From Rhodoblastus acidophilus (GTDB taxonomy: Bacteria > Pseudomonadota > Alphaproteobacteria > Rhizobiales > Beijerinckiaceae), in contig NZ_FYDG01000005.1 in the NCBI RefSeq assembly GCF_900187365.1, positions 1-64,000 on the forward strand: 64,000 bases of DNA, read 5' to 3'. Below are positions 62,218 to 64,000 of the stretch, piece by piece. The position numbers and the translations under genes were made by a program. The stretch's first letter is position 1, and every line of letters starts with the position of its first letter. The notes beneath the pieces were generated by a model, which was given only the letters and a program-made list of their open reading frames with translations, was not told the DNA's origin and did not search any database.

Positions 62218-62239
62218 CGCTTTTGTCAAAACAAAAGCG
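62218..62239. repeat. perfect hairpin over the likely rpmB promoter
   Basis: The 330-bp gap 62125-62454 upstream of rpmB contains no convincing gene. CGCTTTTGT (62218-62226) pairs perfectly with ACAAAAGCG (62231-62239) across 4 nt; a minus-strand TTGACA lies at 62224-62229 inside it and could be the rpmB -35, with no clear -10. Further inverted repeats: CGCGCAC/GTGCGCG (62257-62263 with 62273-62279) and TTCGGCGA/TCGCCGAA (62408-62415 with 62419-62426). Confidence 0.5.
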
Positions 62240-62454
62240 GCGCGGGAAACTTCCCACGCGCACGGTTCAGTGGTGCGCGTTCATAAGGGAGGGGCCGGGA
62301 AAGGTCAAGGGCGAAAGCGCGCTGCGCCGTTTTGAATGAGCAGGCCCGGATCGGCGCGAAGGCGGGACGCCGAGACCTGGTCGGCGCCGAGACACGGGAC
62401 GAGGCGCTTCGGCGAAAATCGCCGAATGCCGCCGTCAACCATTCTTTTGAGAAA

Positions 62455-62531
62455 TGGTCGGAGTGAGAGGATTCGAACCTCCGACCCCCTCGTCCCGAAC
62501 GAGGTGCGCTACCAGGCTGCGCTACACTCCG
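62455..62531 (-). tRNA. tRNA-Pro(CGG)
   Basis: Full cloverleaf on the minus strand including encoded CCA. Acceptor CGGAGTG pairs with CACTCCG; anticodon stem CCTCG/CGAGG with loop TTCGGGA gives anticodon CGG, reading the proline codon CCG. T-loop GGTTCGAATCC is standard. It is not disrupted and no adjacent integrase is present. Confidence 0.97.
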
Positions 62532-62740
62532 ACATTTGCGACAGCGAGTTGCCGTCGCGCCCTGGAGGCCCTCCCTATAGCGGTGAGTCGCGACGGGAGC
62601 AAGAGGGGAAAACCAAATTCCTCGGTCTGAGCTTCAAGAATTTTCAAAGGCCACGCCAACGTCATTATGTTAACTAACATTCCGCGCGAATCATGCCTCT
62701 CAAGGCTCTTCAGCCCCGCGCCCGCCAGGATCCGCTTCGC

Positions 62741-63547
62741 ATGTCTCTTGTCCGCCAGCCTTTTCAGTCGCTCAGTCTCGGCCTTTCCCTGGGCCTGACG
62801 CTGTGGGCCGGCGTCGCCCGGGCCGAAAACGTGCATGCGCATTACCGGGTCTCGCTGATCGGGCTGCCGATCGGCGTCGCCGACGCCTCGAGCGTCCTGG
62901 ATGACAAGCGTTACCGCGTCGATCTCAACGTCAAGCTGACCGGCGTCGCCAGCCTGGTCTCGAATCTGAAAATGGCGTTGGCCTCGACCGGCCAGTTCGA
63001 GGGCGGCGCGCCCGCGCCGATGACCTACGCCACCACCGCATCCAATTCGCGCGAGACCCGCACGCTGCGCATGGCGCTCGCCTCGGGAACGGTGCGCCAG
63101 GTACAGTACTCTCCCTTCTGGGAAGAGGACAAAACCCCCGATCACGTGCCGCTGACCGACGCGCATCGGCGCGACATTCTCGATCCCCTGTCCGCCTTTC
63201 TCCTGCCGGCGCCCGGCAATCCCGTCGGCCCCGGCGCCTGCCGGTCGCGCGTGCCCGTCTATGACGGCTACACGCGCTTCGATGTGACCCTCTCCTACGT
63301 CGGCGTGAAGGAGATCAAGGAAAAGGGCTATTCCGGCCCGGTCACCGTCTGCAAGGCGCGCTACATCCCCATCGCCGGCCACAAAACCACGGCCAAGGGC
63401 ACGCAATTCATGGCGCAGAACGATCAGATGGACGTCTGGCTGGCGCCTATCGGCCGCGCCCATGTGGCGATCCCCTATCGCGTTTCGCTGATGACTCAGG
63501 TCGGCACGATCGTGGTCGAGGCGTCGGAATTGCGCGTCGGACCCTGA
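62741..63547 (+). CDS. DUF3108 exported protein
   Basis: A 268-residue periplasmic protein. Signal peptide (VARA-EN) then AHYRVSLIGLPIGVADASS and later VWLAPIGRAHVAIPYRVSLMTQVGTIVVEASEL, which match the DUF3108 fold, a beta-sandwich of unknown role found in many Alphaproteobacteria. Start chosen at 62741 because the signal peptide begins there and AGGA is about 10 nt upstream; an ATG at 62693 would add 16 residues. Located after tRNA-Pro, in opposite direction. Confidence 0.87.
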   Translation: MSLVRQPFQSLSLGLSLGLTLWAGVARAENVHAHYRVSLIGLPIGVADASSVLDDKRYRVDLNVKLTGVASLVSNLKMALASTGQFEGGAPAPMTYATTASNSRETRTLRMALASGTVRQVQYSPFWEEDKTPDHVPLTDAHRRDILDPLSAFLLPAPGNPVGPGACRSRVPVYDGYTRFDVTLSYVGVKEIKEKGYSGPVTVCKARYIPIAGHKTTAKGTQFMAQNDQMDVWLAPIGRAHVAIPYRVSLMTQVGTIVVEASELRVGP

Positions 63548-63634
63548 TTCTTTTCGCCAAAAGATTGACAGCACAGGCATTTGGAGTCCGACCGCCCGCG
63601 GCGCGACTCGCGGCGCAAGCGCGCCGTCGATTCA

Positions 63635-63691
63635 ACATCTAGTTATGATGAGACGCAGCGACGCCTAGATGTCGGGAGAACAAAACCCGAC
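63635..63691. other. nested inverted repeats in the terminal intergenic region
   Basis: ACATCTAG (63635-63642) pairs with CTAGATGT (63665-63672), 22-nt loop, and GTCGGG (63671-63676) pairs with CCCGAC (63686-63691). The 453-bp gap after DUF3108 contains no convincing gene apart from the small RNA listed separately. Function of this piece is unknown: possibly 3' UTR structure or regulatory. Confidence 0.4.
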
Positions 63692-63776
63692 TCAGGGGCA
63701 GTCAGCGATTCGACCGTGATTCGTTCGCCCTAGGTTCAACTTGCGCGTTGAAGATCGTCCCAGATTGGGGCGCCCC

Positions 63777-63862
63777 AAAAAGAAAAGGGACCGCCCGGGC
63801 GGAGCGGTCCAAGTCAGGGAGGAAACGCCCATGAAAGTGGGCATCTGCGACGTGAAGTCACG
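63777..63862 (-). ncRNA. MmgR/suhB-family small RNA (alpha-r8), candidate
   Basis: The minus-strand RNA of about 85 nt has two short hairpins (63849-63864 and 63827-63842), a single-stranded stretch 63811-63826 holding the anti-Shine-Dalgarno UCCUCCC, and a terminator hairpin (63788-63810, GGACCGC/GCGGTCC) followed by TTTTCTTTTT (63777-63786). A TATAAC at 63873-63868 fits a -10. This layout matches the MmgR/suhB family as I know it, an RNA that binds Hfq and limits PHB granule formation in Sinorhizobium. Confirmation by covariance search is required. On the opposite strand a GGAGG-ATG 22-codon frame is the mirror image. Confidence 0.75.
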
Positions 63863-64000
63863 TCAGCGTTATAGCCGCGCCCAAACCGTCGCGGTTTGAT
63901 CCATCGCAAGCCAAGGCGCGGGAGGGGTGGCGCGAATTGTCGCAGATGCGCGCGGCGCGCACCATATTCGAAGCACGTTCAACGCCAGCGGGCGCCTCTT

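Noticed and set aside
62455-62531. tRNA-Pro as an integration site
   Set aside because: tRNA is intact, no repeated 3' end, no integrase, flanks are core genes.
63831-63899. 22-codon plus-strand ORF with GGAGG
   Set aside because: It is the complement of the sRNA anti-Shine-Dalgarno loop; the ribosome-site match is a mirror artefact.
1-64000. CRISPR arrays, prophage or defence islands
   Set aside because: No regularly spaced repeats, phage structural genes, restriction-modification or toxin-antitoxin pairs were seen.

Overview
The window is a typical stretch of chromosome from a GC-rich alphaproteobacterium, most likely order Hyphomicrobiales (Rhizobiales). Evidence for this: an Irr-type Fur regulator with a heme-regulatory Cys-Pro, divergent from fabA-fabB-fabI; a three-gene pntAA-pntAB-pntB transhydrogenase; MetZ sulfhydrylation instead of transsulfuration; several L,D-transpeptidases plus a DUF882 protein; phasin and 3-hydroxybutyrate dehydrogenase for polyhydroxybutyrate (PHB) metabolism; and a probable MmgR/suhB-family small RNA. 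A Tat-exported copper-storage protein with 13 cysteines in the pattern of Methylosinus Csp1 suggests the Methylocystaceae/Beijerinckiaceae branch, but no methane-oxidation genes are present, so methanotrophy is not shown.

Layout. Bases 1-315 hold the 3' end of an IS5-type transposase and a small orphan ORF; this is the only mobile DNA seen. Bases 312-3734 (minus): pheA, kdsB, a patatin-like protein and bdhA. Bases 3944-8068: ispG and an MFS transporter, convergent with DUF1345 and ispA. Bases 8210-13090: a DUF6496 protein, a multidomain glycosyltransferase, a solute-binding protein, an esterase and a GT4 glycosyltransferase. Bases 13295-22400: MaoC hydratase, SGNH hydrolase, DUF882 peptidase-like protein, a large exported unknown, an L,D-transpeptidase and an NtrC-type regulator. 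Bases 22536-27245 (plus): pepF, alpha/beta hydrolase, PEBP protein and ABC1 kinase in one run. Bases 27246-30656: transhydrogenase operon with an unusual leader and a clear terminator. Bases 30790-42742 (plus): ileS-lspA, an exported repeat protein, a paired M16 peptidase operon, mutL-slyX, then psd-pssA-phzF. Bases 42744-48802: phasin, SRAP protein, csp1, membrane and exported unknowns, a Crp/Fnr regulator and nth. Bases 48882-52296: the fab operon and irr. Bases 52411-64000: DUF2076, a second L,D-transpeptidase, a Pat-like acyltransferase, DUF2147, metZ with a structured leader, a flippase, a third L,D-transpeptidase, rpmB, tRNA-Pro(CGG), DUF3108 and the small RNA.

Themes. Cell-envelope work dominates: peptidoglycan L,D-crosslinking, Kdo activation, phospholipid head groups, isoprenoid and unsaturated fatty acid synthesis, lipoprotein processing, polysaccharide export. 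A second theme is PHB storage, with bdhA, phasin and the probable MmgR RNA in the same window though far apart. No defence island, prophage, CRISPR array or biosynthetic cluster was found. The most notable signals are non-coding: the folded metZ leader, the MmgR-like RNA, the pntAA leader ORF with direct repeats, and short operator-like repeats. The most notable protein is Csp1.
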